Assembly (NCBI GenBank): GCA_051294375.1
Contig: CM119269.1
Span: forward strand, 4,621,098 to 4,685,097
DNA from: Paraspadella gotoi
Lineage: Eukaryota; Chaetognatha
DNA: 64,000 bases
Direction: 5' to 3'
In this document: one piece after another, positions 38,444 to 50,750 of the stretch
How positions within the stretch are numbered: position 1 is the first letter of the stretch
Layout of the letters: the number at the start of each line of letters is the position of its first letter
Program-made: the position numbers and the translations under genes
The notes under the pieces: model-generated
The model's input: only the letters and a program-made list of their open reading frames with translations
Told to the model about the DNA's origin: nothing
Databases searched by the model: none

Positions 38444-38831
38444 CTTAACTTCCTTTTCACTTCTTGTTCTGATGCGCAAGCTTACTAGTGCTAGCTATTT
38501 TTGCCTAGCACAATTTGCAGCATTTTAACTTTCAGTGCTGCAGATTGCGGTATTTAAATAAAGCGGAATAGATTTAGCCTTTTAGGCTTTCATCATTTTA
38601 TTTTTTTTTCATCTCGGTTCATACTAGGGTCAGCCTCTCAAACAGTTTGCCTTGATAATTTTAATATTAAAATAGATTATAAAACAAAATTTAAAAAAAA
38701 AATAGAATAGAAAATATTTAAAGTTCAAACGATTTTAAAACCATGAAATCGATAGAAAACGAAACAAGCTGATGGGTAAAAACAAAATGGAATCATGAAT
38801 GCGCAAAAAGCCTTTCCTCCGCCGCGCCCCT

Positions 38832-41590
38832 CTATTTGACGCAAACGTGTATCGTCTGCTTGAGAAATCCCCGTCGCGCCTCGAACGGCTCCGTCTTGAA
38901 CCCCGCCCACTCGAACAACTCGACGGCGCGTTGGTTTCCCCAAGCGGCTCCCAGTCCCCAAGCGTCGGGTCCGCAGGCGAGCGAGACGGTCATGCAGTGG
39001 AAGAGAGAGATGGCGTAAGTGACGTCGGCGCCGGGAACGCCGATATTCTCTTCGAGTTTGGACGACATGTCGATGTCGAGGATGAGAGCAGCGCCGCCTA
39101 AATATGAGTTTGTTTGTTTGTTTGTTATTTTTGCTAATTTGTTTATTTTTTATTGATTTTCGCTTCAACTGCATTTAACACCCTTTTTGTTTCTTTCTTG
39201 TCGAATGACCTCATTTAAAACCACGGATCGATTTCCATATCCCTGATAAACTCCCCTCTAGCGGCTATCCCTTGTGCAATAGGGTGAAGTGAAAGTTTGG
39301 AATTGAAATTTAGCAGTTATATCTTGAAAACTATCATATTAGTGAATACTAATCTGTAGTTATTTTTCTTTTTTAAAAAATATAGTAGCCCAGTCAGCTT
39401 ATTTTGTATATAATACTACCCTTATATAATGTCAAAATTTCAAAATGTTTTTTTTTTATTCTGAGAACAGATTCAGATTCCTCGTTAAAAGTTGATAAAT
39501 GAAAATATAAATCTTTTTCAAAAATGATGTCATTAAGTAGGTTAAAATTACAAAAAACTATATTTAATATATAAAAAGTTAATTTCCAGCTTAAAATATA
39601 GCTTTTTCTAATTTTTGACCCACTTAATGAAGGAATTTTTCAAAAAGAGTTATATTTCCTTTCATCAACTTTTTATGACGAATCCAAATCTGCAAAAAAA
39701 ACTTTCAAAAAACTGTTTTGAAATTTTAACATTTATTGGTTTAGTACTAGTATAAATATGGCCTACTGCGTAAATTATAAAATTTATTCTAAATTTTTTT
39801 ATTACATAAATGTTTATTAGTATAGTGTTGTTCATTCCTCACTTTTAGAATTTTAATTAAAGTTAAATTTAGGAATTTTACTACGCCTTAGTGCCCACTA
39901 ATGTATAAAATTAAAAAATAAATTTACCAAAGTATTTTTAATGGTTTTTATGTTCATGTTTTATATGCTAAATTTTAATTTTCTAAAATTTTATCATTTT
40001 CACATCACTCTATTGTGCAATCTCCAAGACTCTTTCTATCTCTTTTCTGCCAACCTGTCTTCAAGACCCTGTGCAATTCTTCTATCGCCAGGTCGGGCCG
40101 CGGCAAATCGTGGATGACGTCGTAGATGACGATGGCGTCGAACTTCTCCGTCCACTCTGCGGGGAGGTTCCCGGCGTCTTGAACTTCGTAGGTCACGTTC
40201 GTTAGATTTTTTTCTTTTTTTAGTCTAAAAAAAATGTATAGAATATATATATATATAATATATAATTATATATAATATATTCTATTATTCAAATTAAGCA
40301 CTACATTGAGAACGAGAACGATCGGTTAAAAAAAAAATCGGGTATTCCTTTCTTAACGCGCCCGACTCACGGGTCAAAAAGAAATAGCTGACGATCAAAT
40401 TCATCTGTGACATATGCCGATCGTAAATAACTGTCGACATCTTATGACCTCATCCCAGCCCCACGTACGAGCTAATCCAGACAAGTTTAATAGTTACAAA
40501 CAAACAACATCTCCGACCCCCCAACCCACTTATTGGCGTTCTCAATCTCGGCCTTCCCGATATCCGACGCCCAGAATCTGCTGTTGGGGAACCGCTCGGC
40601 CAAGATGGCCGTCAGGATTCCCTCTGAGCAGCCGACTTCGCAGACGTCGATGCCCTCGTCAGACGCCGCCCGACGCCAGAGGTCGGGCGCGGAGGGAAGG
40701 AGCTGCTGCTCAACGAAACCGGGGAAAGTCGCGGAGGTAAGTTTGTGACGCCATTCGTGGAAACGGGGATACCTGATAGGGTAAAATATTAAGGATAGTT
40801 ATTATCAATAAATCATCAAAACAATCATCCAATTAAATAACCAATCAATCATTTCGACCTCGAATAGGGCACACCGAGCGGGCCGTCCTTCTTAAAGGCT
40901 TGAACGACGTCTTCGTAGGCTCCGGCGCAAATCGGCAGCAGCCAAGACTCCAGACCGAGATTTCCGCCGCCTCTGGAGCCGCGGCCAAAGGAGAGGCATT
41001 CCGCTTTGTCCTTGAACAATGAACAGTAAGGCGGGAAAATTAATTATAAAACGCTGAACATCGACAATCTTTTTTGCACGAAACTCAAGACATAAAAGAA
41101 AAGGAAATAATGTTTAATTAATAATTTATACTTATATAGTATTAGTTTTTTCCAGTTCTTCCAAATTTTTCCTCGAGTTTTTTTTTTCCAAGATTTGCTA
41201 AAGTTTTTCTTCGTAATTTTTTTTTTAAATTAACCTAATTTTCAATTAAGCCTAAGGCCGAAAGTTTTCTCTCAATTAAATTTAAAATGTATCCATCAAT
41301 CAATCACACAAAATGCTCTGAACCCACTCGTCATTTACCTCCGGAAGAAAGTATTTCCCGTCGTCGGCCACATCGACAAGTCCTCCAGTGACCACCGCGC
41401 CGAGCCATTCCCGCACGTAGCGCTCCTTCAGCCCCAACGCCTCCGCCACGTCGTTGCTGTCGAGCCCCTTCTCCTTGGAGCCTTTCTCCAGCGCGTCGAA
41501 CAACTCCAGTTGATTGCCGAGGGCGACGGCCAAGCCGAGAATGCCGTTGACGACCATCTTGCCCACGCGGTCTTGGAACTCTTGCGACAT
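38832..41590 (-). CDS. SAM-dependent methyltransferase, Rv2258c-like (complete)
   Basis: Five exons, phases 0,2,2,1: 41590-41339, 41010-40859, 40772-40530, 40224-40055 and 39097-38832; 360 residues. The N-terminal exon is a winged-helix-like dimerisation region (MSQEFQDRVGKMVVNGILGL, then LGLKERYVREWLGAVVTGG). Exon 3 has the SAM-binding motif I VCEVGCSEG followed by the acidic WASDI strand end; exon 4 holds the DVIHDLPRP motif typical of this group; exon 5 ends LKQTIHVCVK. Enzymes of this type are known from actinobacteria (Rv2258c) and are annotated in sponges, cnidarians and molluscs; the substrate is unknown. Intron positions are the same as in the neighbouring paralogue. Intact, so probably active and cytosolic (inference). 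Confidence 0.9.
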
Positions 41591-42073
41591 GGTTGTGGAT
41601 TGCGGGGGGGGGAAAGAGTATGAGCGAGTTTGTCGTGGGAAGGGGGAGACCGAGGTGTCGTCGGCGATTTAATTTCGATCTCTGATGAGTTCCTTTAGCG
41701 ATGGAGATAGTTTTGGTGATTTTGCCGATTTTGTCAACTAATTTTCATCGAATTTTAAAAAAGTGAAATATCCTCGTCGCAAATTTAGCGTTAATCGGAA
41801 CGTTTGAATTTATTTTAGCAGAAACAAAGGAGTGGGCGAAGCAAGCAACAGTTAATTTCGGAAACTTTTAGAATGCGTAAAGAAACAGTAAAACTATTTG
41901 ATTTTCGCATAAGCTAATTCTAAGGAGAAACTTTTTTACTTTTTCTCAATTCTCTTTTATATTTTTTTTTCTCTTCTTCTAAGGCTTCATTCTTGGCTGC
42001 ACACAATATTATAATGGAAAATTGAAAGATAAGAGTATCACTCGTACAATTAAATGTCTTATTGCCAACCCTT

Positions 42074-44144
42074 TCACTTCCTGCAGACGTACATGCAATG
42101 TTGCTCCATCCCTTTAGTCCCTTCAATGATCTGCGGCTCTTCGAACCCCGCCTCTTGGAAGAGCTGCTTGGCTCTTTGCCGACCCCACGCGGCGCCGAGA
42201 CCCCAAGCCTCGGGTCCGCAATCGAGGGAGACGGGCATACAATGGAAGAGTGAGAAGGTGTAGACAAAGGGCGCCGTGGAGTCGCCGATGTTGTCGTCAA
42301 TGCGAGAATTAAGGTTTATGTCGACGATGAAGGCGACTCCGCCTGAAGTAGCAGAAAATATAGAATTAAACAGGACAGCTGTACCACGAACTCGTGATCT
42401 TCGAACATCCGAGAAACAAACGACAACAACAACTCACTATCTTACTCCACACAAACATCCACAAACAACATCTAGTTAAAAAAAAGCTCAGTGTTTGTCA
42501 GTTAACTATCACCGACCAGAGTCTCTCTATCACTCTCTGTCTCAATTACTGACACTGAAATTCACGGACCGATTCATTGAACCTTAGAAAAACACTCGCT
42601 CTCTCTCTTTATTTACTAACGTAGTTTAAACGACAAATAAAAGAATAATTAACTGCCAACACAATTCTTTTTAAGCTCTTAGTCAAAACACCAACACCAG
42701 ACAAATAAAAACTTCTCTCCTTCTACCTTCCTTCACGACCCTGTACACTTCCTTGACGACGAGATCGGGTCGCGGGAGATCGTGGACGACGTCGAAGATG
42801 ACGACGACGTCAAACTTCTCCGTCCACTCGACGGGCAGCTTCGCAGCGTCGCGAACTTCGTAAGTCAGATTTGGAAGATTTCCCGCTTTTTTACGCCTGA
42901 GATCGAAACACTTTGATTCAAAAGTTACTGTATTAGATGAGTCATGAGAGATAAATGCATAAACTGTGTCATTTTTGGGCAAATGAACAAAAATTAAATT
43001 TAGCTATTAAATTTTAAATTAATTAAAATTGAAATTAAAATCGGGGGAAAAAAAACAAATTTAAATTCAGAAAATCAATTAAAAAAAAACAAATGGAAAT
43101 TAAGTTTATATTTTAAACTTTTTTGTGTTGAGTCAATTATCCGCAATAAATTTACATAATTTTTTAAATTTCGTAGTTACTAATTACTATTTTTTTTAAA
43201 CAAAATTTGATTGAAATACAATAAAAAAATTAAAAAACCATTTGAATCTCACTCGTTGGCTCTGTCAATCGCTTCCTTCGCTATGTCCGACGCCCAGAAC
43301 CGACTCTCGGGAAACTTCTCCGCTAAGAGTCTCGACAACGCCCCGTGCGAACACCCCAACTCGCAGACGTCCAGACCGGGCGGAGTGGAGGCCTTTGACC
43401 AGAGGGCGACGTCGGAAGTCGTCAGGAGTTCGTCGATGAAGTTGGGATAACTTGGCTCATTCGTGTGGCTGAGCCATTCGTGGAATAAGGGATATCTGTG
43501 GGGCGGGGGGGGGAAGAGAGAGAGAAAAAGAAAGAGGAAGAGAGAGAGAGACTTAATGGAATGAGAATTACTATGCGATAGTCACAAGGTGAAAGAGATA
43601 TCGATAAGAAGTGAAGTTATTTTTTTTTTAAAAACCTTTCAGAAAAAGAAAGGAGGAATTTTATTTGTGAAAACTCGCATCGCAGATGAATCAAGATTCG
43701 AGAAACAGGAATCGGATCAACGACTCTCCAGAATCAAAGTACAGATAATTGAATAATAAAGAAAACAGGTTTTCGAGTTTGATGAATCGGAGAAGCGTTG
43801 TTCTTCTGTTGGTAGAAAATTGCGAAGAGGACTGAGACTAAGTAAGAGTCTTAGTAAGAGTACTAAGACTAAGAGCACTCGAGACTTTACAACAGGCACT
43901 TGCTTTCAAAAAAATCTTAAATTTGGAATTAAATTAGTTTTTAGATTTAAAAATTAGCTGCTCTGAGTTGAATTTAAAATATTTTTTTTTATTTAAATAC
44001 ATACCTCGAGTAAGGCACCCCAAGTGGCCCGTCCTTCCGAAAGGCGCTGACGATGTCTTCGTAGGCACTGGCGAGGATCGGAAGCGACCACGTCATCATC
44101 CCCGTCGGATCTCCATGACCAAAGCTGAGGCATTTGGCTTTTTC
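42074..44144 (-). CDS. SAM-dependent methyltransferase paralogue, first exon missing
   Basis: Exons 44144-44005, 43495-43253, 42896-42727 and 42342-42074 correspond one to one to exons 2-5 of the complete gene, with identical phases and almost identical lengths (243 and 170 bp are equal). SAM motif VCELGCSHG, post-motif WASDI, DVVHDLPRP, and C terminus EQHCMYVCRK ending at TGA. No sequence like the first exon exists between 44144 and the VWA gene; the matching orphan exon is at 36962-37214. A 1-base-clean frame throughout suggests a functional gene whose 5' part is misplaced in this assembly. Confidence 0.87.
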
Positions 44145-44520
44145 CTATTTGTGGGAAAATAACGAAATGTAAAAATGCAGAGGTTATTGAATTAATATCT
44201 GTAATAGGTTGAAGAGACCCTCGATAGAATGTAAAATAGATACTGAGTACTGTATAGTGATTATCAGATTTAATAAATAATAATGATAAACAAAGCGAAT
44301 AATTTTTTTAACCAAAACAGATATGATAAACAATGTCATGATTGAATAATAAACGAACCAAGCGAATTGAACGAACGAAACAAAGGAAACCAATGAAATT
44401 AATAAACTAAAATTAAAACCAAATCGAAATAAATTGACACGAATAAAATTATAAATTACGGAACAGAAGCAACGAAATCCACTTTGCCACAAATGTATCA
44501 CATAGTCCATTATCCGATCA

Positions 44521-45595
44521 CTAAATTAAGATAAAATATAATAGCTTTAACAAGAATCTCGCTTGATCGGCGACGCCGGCGATTTCGAGCGCGTCGGACT
44601 TGTAGGCGCGAGGTCCGAGGCCGATGGCGAAGACCTGGGCTCAATCAATCAATCCAAATGAAACAGTTTAGTCAATAAGATAAATCAACCTTTAAAGTTT
44701 AACTCATTCAAAGCAATCAATTGATCTTTCAAATCGCCAATCAAATCAAATCAAATCAACTCATCAATCAATACCTTCGCTCCCAAATCCGCCCATTTTT
44801 TGGACATGGCCTTTTCTTTGACCCTTTGCTGCTCGGAACTCGGAGCCCCGTCGATGAAAACCATGCAAACCTGTGACAAGAAAATGGTGAGAACTGTTTT
44901 TCACTCGGGAAAGTAAGTCTTATCGAGCCCTTACCCTCTGAGTCATCTTGTCCGATCTCATCCTTTTCTCGTAACTGGCCAAAGCCTTCTCCATGGCCGA
45001 GCCGGTCCAAGCGGGGCCTTCCTTGTACTTGGTCGCCTTGATCTTTTCTTTCAAGGATTCCTTAGTCATGTATCGAATTCTGGGATGAGAAAAGTGACAC
45101 TAAACTTGGGATTCGAATGGTTATCTTTTATCAATTTTTTTCAATACCTATCAAGATTGAATTCCTCCTTCAATTCGGCGGAGAACTTGAAGAGCGCCAC
45201 CCGAGTTTTGTCGATCCCGACGTCCAGCTTGTCAATCAGCTCGTCCGCGATGCTCTGTCACGATTGTCAATATAAGTCGGGATTTATCGTCATCATCATT
45301 ATCATTTGTTAATATTTTCGTTGGTCATATCTCAAGTTTATAAAACTTAAAAAGACACACTTTCATCATGGTCCGAAAATTATCTTGACCGATAGAGGAT
45401 GATGAGTCGACGATCAACTGGAGGTCGACTCTGGATGAAAGGGAGCAAAGATGGCCCGCTCTGCCTGCAGAATCAAAGGGATGTAGCTTAAACATCACAC
45501 TAACAACTAATAATGTAAATAACTAGTGGTTAACGACTGAACTTACTCCCTGAAATGAGCAAAGACAAAAACGCGAGAATCCGCACGAAAATCAT
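44521..45595 (-). CDS. Secreted von Willebrand factor A-domain protein (C terminus uncertain)
   Basis: Six exons: 45595-45547, 45464-45361, 45254-45148, 45079-44935, 44870-44775 and 44634-44521. Exon 1 is a signal peptide, MIFVRILAFLSLLISG. Then the A domain: strand 1 DLQLIVDSSSSIG with the MIDAS DxSxS, GPAWTGSAM giving the MIDAS threonine, VCMVFIDGAPS, and VFAIGLGPRAYKSDALEIAG. All four junction phases agree. The frame ends LLKLLYFILI at a TAG in AT-rich sequence, where a VWA domain should still have its last strand and helix, so the last codons are probably intron and the true continuation lies elsewhere. Collagen-like or matrix-binding role inferred; it may continue into discoidin-like domains such as those at 47.3 kb. 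Confidence 0.82.
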
Positions 45596-46140
45596 TTTTG
45601 AGATTCGAAAATTAGGACCACCTAAGATCGATACCAGGTTTTATACCTTGAAAACTATTTGTCTTTATTTTCGTCAACTGTCATATTGGATGACGCCGGA
45701 GTCGTTTTCCAGTAATTTTTTTTCTTTATTTTTTTTTTAAGAACTGAATAATAAAACTTTTATGTTCTAAATTTTAGAAATTAGCATATACAGGGATGTT
45801 CAGCTCTTTTGGGACTAACTTCAAGAGCTTATAGAACAAAAACAGTTTATGATAGACAAAAAAAATTATTTAGAAACTAAGCTAATTACTAATTTGATCG
45901 ATATTAAAAATATCCAGAAAATCTTGCGGCACCTCCTGTAATTGATGCTTTTTGCATAATATATTATTTTTTTTGCATCAATTCTTAAAAATTTTTTTAT
46001 AAATTTAAACAACTCTCTCCTTTCCCCACACTCACTCGCTCTCGGTTTGCAAAGCGATTCAAGAGCTCAGCGGCGGTGTCTCCCGCAGAAGCGAACGAGT
46101 CCACTCTACCCCCGCCATTTACATTGGCCATGCTCTTCAC

Positions 46141-47335
46141 CTGACAATCGTTGCTGCCAATAAATTCGAACTCCGTGGGCGACTGTTGCGCCCAATCGGA
46201 TGCGTGAGAGGAGAAAGCGAACGTCGTGACTGTTTTGGGGCTGCTGAATTTGTACCAGAGAGTCTTGGGCCACTGATCCGATGGGTTGCTTATCCAAGGG
46301 TAAGAGTTTTGTCCAAAGGCGTAAGTGGCCGCGTACCAGGAATAATGGCCGTCGTCGTAGGCCGAACCGCTAAATGTTACGGCAGTCGTTTCTGAATAAC
46401 GGGGGCAGTTGAAAGAAAATCTCTCCCTTTCTTTGACTCTTTTTCTCACTCAGTCTCGCTCTCTATCTTTTTCAAGCTAATGTAACTACTAACTTGTATA
46501 CTAAATTGTAAACGAATAAAAACAAACGAACCCGGGTCGTTTCGAAAAAAAAAAGTGAACAAAAGAGCAAGATGCGTAGCAAAGAGAAAAATTATAAAGC
46601 TAATTTTACCCACCGTACTCCTTCAAGCGCCACATCTTAAGATTCTGAATGGCGACGACGTCGCCGAGTTCCACCTTCTTCACTCTAACGCCGCAGCATT
46701 TGAAGTTGCGGAGATGCTCCTCGGGGATCTCCCACGTCATCTCTTCCGCGGCGCGTTTGAAGTGGGTCTTCACCGACATCATCGTCGTCCAAGTTTTGCA
46801 GTCGTCTGAACCGACGAATTCGAACTCGACCGGCCAGTGATCCTCGCAGCAGTCGATCGGGGTGGAGAACGAGAACCTTTGGTGGGGAAGGAGATCGGGG
46901 ATTAGGAAAGGAGATCGGGGATTAGGAAAGAGGATTGGGGATTAGAGGGGAAAGATTTCAGATTTCAGCAGTCGATCGGGGTGGAGAACGAGAACCTTTG
47001 GTGGGGAAGGAGATCGGGGATTAGGAAAGAAGATCGGGGATTAGGAAAGAAGATCGGGGATTAGGAAAGGAGATCGGGGATTGGAGGTAAAAGATTTTAG
47101 AGTGGGTAGCAGGGATGGAGAAGGCGCTCGGCATTTCTTGCTCACTTCTCCACGGAGACGGCGTGGTCGAACTTGAAGTAGACCGTTTGCGGCAAATCCA
47201 CGTTGAGGGAGTCGACCCAGGGAAAGTCTCCGACCTGCTGCTTGACGAAAGCGTGGGAGGCGGGGTGCTCCGCCAAGTGGGAGGTAGAGCCGGGGGTGCC
47301 GTGGGAAAAATCAGCCTGGATGAGGTCGATGTTGT
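46141..47335 (-). CDS. Discoidin-like (F5/8 C) repeat protein, 5' and 3' incomplete
   Basis: Exons 47335-47146, 46876-46614 and 46391-46141. The first two make one domain: GSTSHLAEHPASHAF, VYFKFDHAVSVEKFSFST, VEFEFVGSDDCKTWTTMM, CCGVRVKKVELGDVVAIQNL, MWRLKEYG. The third begins a second domain (SGSAYDDGHYSWYAATYAFG to PTEFEFIGSNDCQ) and stops in its middle at a donor CAG|GTGAAG, phase 0. Its second half is absent here, but a matching half with phase 0 acceptor starts at 59288. Without that splice the frame reads on to about 46036. Galactose-binding-fold domains usually act extracellularly on carbohydrate or lipid; no signal peptide is visible because the 5' end is missing. Confidence 0.82.
46848..47090. 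repeat. Local duplication and GATCGGGGATTAGGAAA repeats in an intron
   Basis: The start of the 46876 exon and its acceptor (GCAGTCGATCGGGGTGGAGA to TTTGGTGGGG) are copied at about 46967-47008. Around both copies, an 18-20 bp unit GATCGGGGATTAGGAAA is repeated. Confidence 0.85.
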
Positions 47336-47405
47336 CTTGGGCGGGTCAGGTTGGGAGAACGGGCAGAGAAGGTGAAGGGTGGGTGAATCATTTCGAAGGT
47401 AAGAA

Positions 47406-47434
47406 GCGCACTATACAGCATTAAGATTCACACG

Positions 47435-47473
<39 letters not shown>

Positions 47474-47920
47474 CTTCCCCGCCGTTTACATTTGCCTACC
47501 TTTCCAACTTCCCCGCCCTTTACTTTCGCCTACCTCGCCTGCTTCCCCCGCCCTTTACACTCGCCTACCTCGCCTGCTTCCCCCGCCCTTTATATTCGTC
47601 TACCTCGCAGCTTCCCCGCCCTTTATATTCGCCTACCTTCCCCCGCCCTTTACATTCGCCTACTTCGCCTGCTTCCCCGCCCTTTACATTCGCCTACTTC
47701 GCCTGCTTCCCCCGCCCTTTACATTCACCTACGTGCCTGCTTCCCCGCCTTTACATTTGCCTACCTTGCCAACTTCCCCTGCCCTTTACATTCGCCTACC
47801 TTGCTTGCTTCGCCCGCCCTTTACATTTGCCTACTTCGCCTGCTTCCCCCACCCTTTACATTCGCCTACCTCGCCTGCTTCCCCCCGCCCTTACTTCGCC
47901 TACTTCGCCTGTATCAAATG
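47406..47920. repeat. Repeat-end motif, CT tract and 33-36 bp minisatellite
   Basis: 47406-47440 is the inverted copy of the motif that ends both 1.1 kb duplicates (21431-21465, 23187-23222). A CT tract to 47471 follows, then about 12 copies of CCCGCCCTTTACATTCGCCT plus ACCTCGCCTGCTTC to 47915. The same unit recurs at 59459-59525. Confidence 0.88.
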
Positions 47921-48204
47921 AATAGTTTAGCGGTCTAAACAACAACAATAACAACAACAACTTTACAACTCGATCACCAAAAAATTAATTATATCTTGGT
48001 TGTACCATTTTCATGAGAAATAAGATCTAATACGAAAAGTTTAATCATGTAATGAACATCGAAAAAATATAAATTTATAAATTTAAAATAGCCAACATAC
48101 AAGATGGAAGCAGTGAAAATGAAGCTTAAAAAAATAAAAATAAAATTCAAATAAACCAAAATAAAAGACAAAAGGACAACCAATTCGGTCGAGCATCTTC
48201 ACAC

Positions 48205-49438
48205 CTGAAAGATCTTATTGCCACAAAGCTCGCAGGCGTGAAGTACGAGTCGAACGGCGTTGGTCTTCAGCTCCGCATTGGAAGAAGGGGAACCGAAGAG
48301 GCAATCGAAGACGACTTGAACGAGCGCGGGAAAATATTCCGCCGATTGACGAGACTTGAGGAGAAAGGGAAACAGCTTCAGCCGCAGACGCGTCGAAGCC
48401 GCGGAACGCTTTTCCTCTTCGGTAAAGATCGTAGCGGATTGTTTCTTAGCAACGGCGTCGCCCAGAAATATATCGAACATCCGCACGACCGTCGACGGCC
48501 GGTTCCAATCCTTGACGGTGGCGCAACGCTGGAGGACAGTCTCGGCGGCGGCGGCGACAGCGAGGTGCTTGTCGCTCGACGCCACAACGAGATGCAGGAC
48601 GATTTCGTCATCGTCGAAAATCCCAAAATCTATGAAGCGGAGAACGCTGAGTTTGGCGATCTCCATCTGCTCCGGGCTCATAGGGTTCTCGCCGTTGATA
48701 CGCTGGAGGGAAACTCGGGACATTCCCGGCGGCGTAGCTCCTCCCGCGGCGGGAACGCAGGCATCGGAGTTTGAGGAAGACCCCGAAGTCGAGGAGTTGC
48801 CGTTGGGCAGGAGAAGAAGGTCAAACATCATTTCAAGGAGCAACTTCTTGGTCTCCGGACGATGTTCCAAACCGAGGGTAGCCTTTCGATCTTGCGAAGA
48901 CTGCGTCGCTTCGAACGGGATCGACCCCAGCAAAGGCAGCAGCAGAAGAATGATTCCCTCTTGATGTTGTTGTGGTTTATCCTCGATTATGCGAAGCAAT
49001 CTCGGCGCCATTCGGGCCCGTGACTGGAGGTCGAGTCGTTCCATTCCCATCTTGAGGTAGATGATGCAGAAGTTGTGGACTAAGCTGGAAGCCTCGGGGT
49101 CGGACATGTCCGCGTAGATCGGCAAAAGGGCATCCAGAGGTAGTTGAATGTTGGGGCTAAGAAGGCAAGATTCACAAGAAGGGTTAACGATGAAAGATAC
49201 TCGGATTTTTGAGGACCAAGACTATCGCATTCGCTCACCGAGTCTTTAGACGTTTGTTGATGTGGACGAGCATTTCCAGCACCTTTTTTCTCACGTTCTC
49301 ATCGAAGGTTTTGAGTTGAAGGAGAACCGCTGGGAGATACTTTTTAAGGGCTACCTCAAACTCTCCGTCTTCCTCCGCGGCGCTGAACTTCAGGAGAACC
49401 CGTTCCAGCATCTGACCAATGTCTAACCTATCCGCCAT
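48205..49438 (-). CDS. ECPAS: ECM29 proteasome adaptor, N-terminal two exons
   Basis: Exon 49438-49239 starts MADRLDIGQMLERVLLKFSA and ends KKVLEMLVHINKRLKTR; exon 49156-48205 continues PNIQLPLDALLPIYADM, FCIIYLKMGMERLDLQ and ends LVLHACELCGNKIFQ. This matches by memory the start of human ECM29 (KKVMELLVHLNKR, PKIQLPVETLL, TIIYVKMG) over roughly its first 330 residues. ECM29 is a HEAT-repeat protein that binds and stabilises 26S proteasomes and links them to membranes and motors. The start is the first ATG in the matching frame, after TAAAG. The donor TTTCAG|GTGTGA is phase 0, but no third exon follows below 48205; discoidin-like exons do. The C-terminal part is at 62-64 kb, upstream on this strand. 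Confidence 0.9.
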
Positions 49439-49439
49439 C

Positions 49440-50745
49440 TTTACTACTTTTATTAATTTTCCGATTGATTTTAATTTTTGTACGAGTGTAAAAAAAAATA
49501 AAAATGTATTTACGAAAAACAAACTTTGCGAAACAAATATCTGACGACTGTAAGCTCAATTCATTTGGGTAGAAATGTTTTTTTGATGGATTAGGTAAGG
49601 CGTGAGATTTATCGCTACGTTTTAAAAACGTTTGTCCTATTGGCATTAGTAAACATCGTCGACATCTGGAGTCGAGTTGCAATAGAGGAGAAAAAACAAT
49701 TACAACTGCAAATAAATAATTTCATACATTGCCTTCATTTTTTTCTTTTTTAAATTAATTATTCAACGCTTTACTTAATTGTCGTTATGTATTATTTTAA
49801 TATATGTGGACTTCTTTGCATTTAGTCTAACTACGACTCCCTATCCTTTCTCTTTTCGTTTTTAGATTAAAAAAAAAAAAACTGTAAGGAAAGTGACTTT
49901 AAGTTTTTCTAATTGAATAATCCATCTCATGTTCTTAAAGTTTTTCTTTCATTTTCGAAGCATAATCTGGTAAATGGATGTGTCCGGAATTTAGGATTTA
50001 GTCCCAGGGATGAGGAGTAGAAATGGGGTACTTTCGGATCTCTTTAAAACGAGATCTACAAAACCGGTCTAAGTCTATAACTTGGGACTAATTTTTCGAA
50101 AGCGACTCGTTCAGAGAATTCAACTGTCGGCTACTGTATCCACAAAAAGATCATTTACTGTACTGGGTAATTTTATACTTATCTGCACTCAATATTTTAT
50201 TTTAAAAGCCATTAAATTTATAAAAAAAGTTAATGATAAAACTAAAATGTATATTAGTTAATCATTTAATACACTAGATTAATAAGTATGTAGGATATAT
50301 ATATATATTACGCGACAATAAACCTTATTCCATTTTCCTGCCTAAAAGTGAATATCAACTTTTCAAGTCAAAACCGAATAGGTTAATTGAAAAAAAAAGT
50401 AAGTTTACAAAAGTACACAATTACACAATGTACACATGTAAAGAAGTTGTGGCTACTGAAGAACAACACTTCGACCTTAGTTTTCGGATGGAATGTTTAT
50501 TCAAACTCAGCTCAGCTCTCGCTCGAACTACTTGATAAAAAAATTCAAGATCTCAGTTTCACAATCTCGGAACTAATTGAGTTTCGTCGTCCGCCCTTTT
50601 TTTGGCGTCCCGCCGAAAAAAAAAAAATCGAATGTCGGATCACTGTATTTCTAGTAATTAAATAAAAGAAATTTAAAAAAAAATTAACATATGTTGACTA
50701 CAAAAATGTATCTATTTTGATTCTAATAAAAAATGTAAGATTTTC
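49440..50745. other. AT-rich, no gene seen
   Basis: Presumed promoter side of the ECM29 N-terminal block, then ordinary AT-rich DNA. An open plus frame at 50387-50665 has no coding features. Confidence 0.55.
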
Positions 50746-50750
50746 CTGAC

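Noticed and set aside
47471-47938. 155-codon Leu/Pro/Ala repeat frame
   Set aside because: Comes from the 33-36 bp minisatellite with irregular unit lengths, so frame is not conserved between units.
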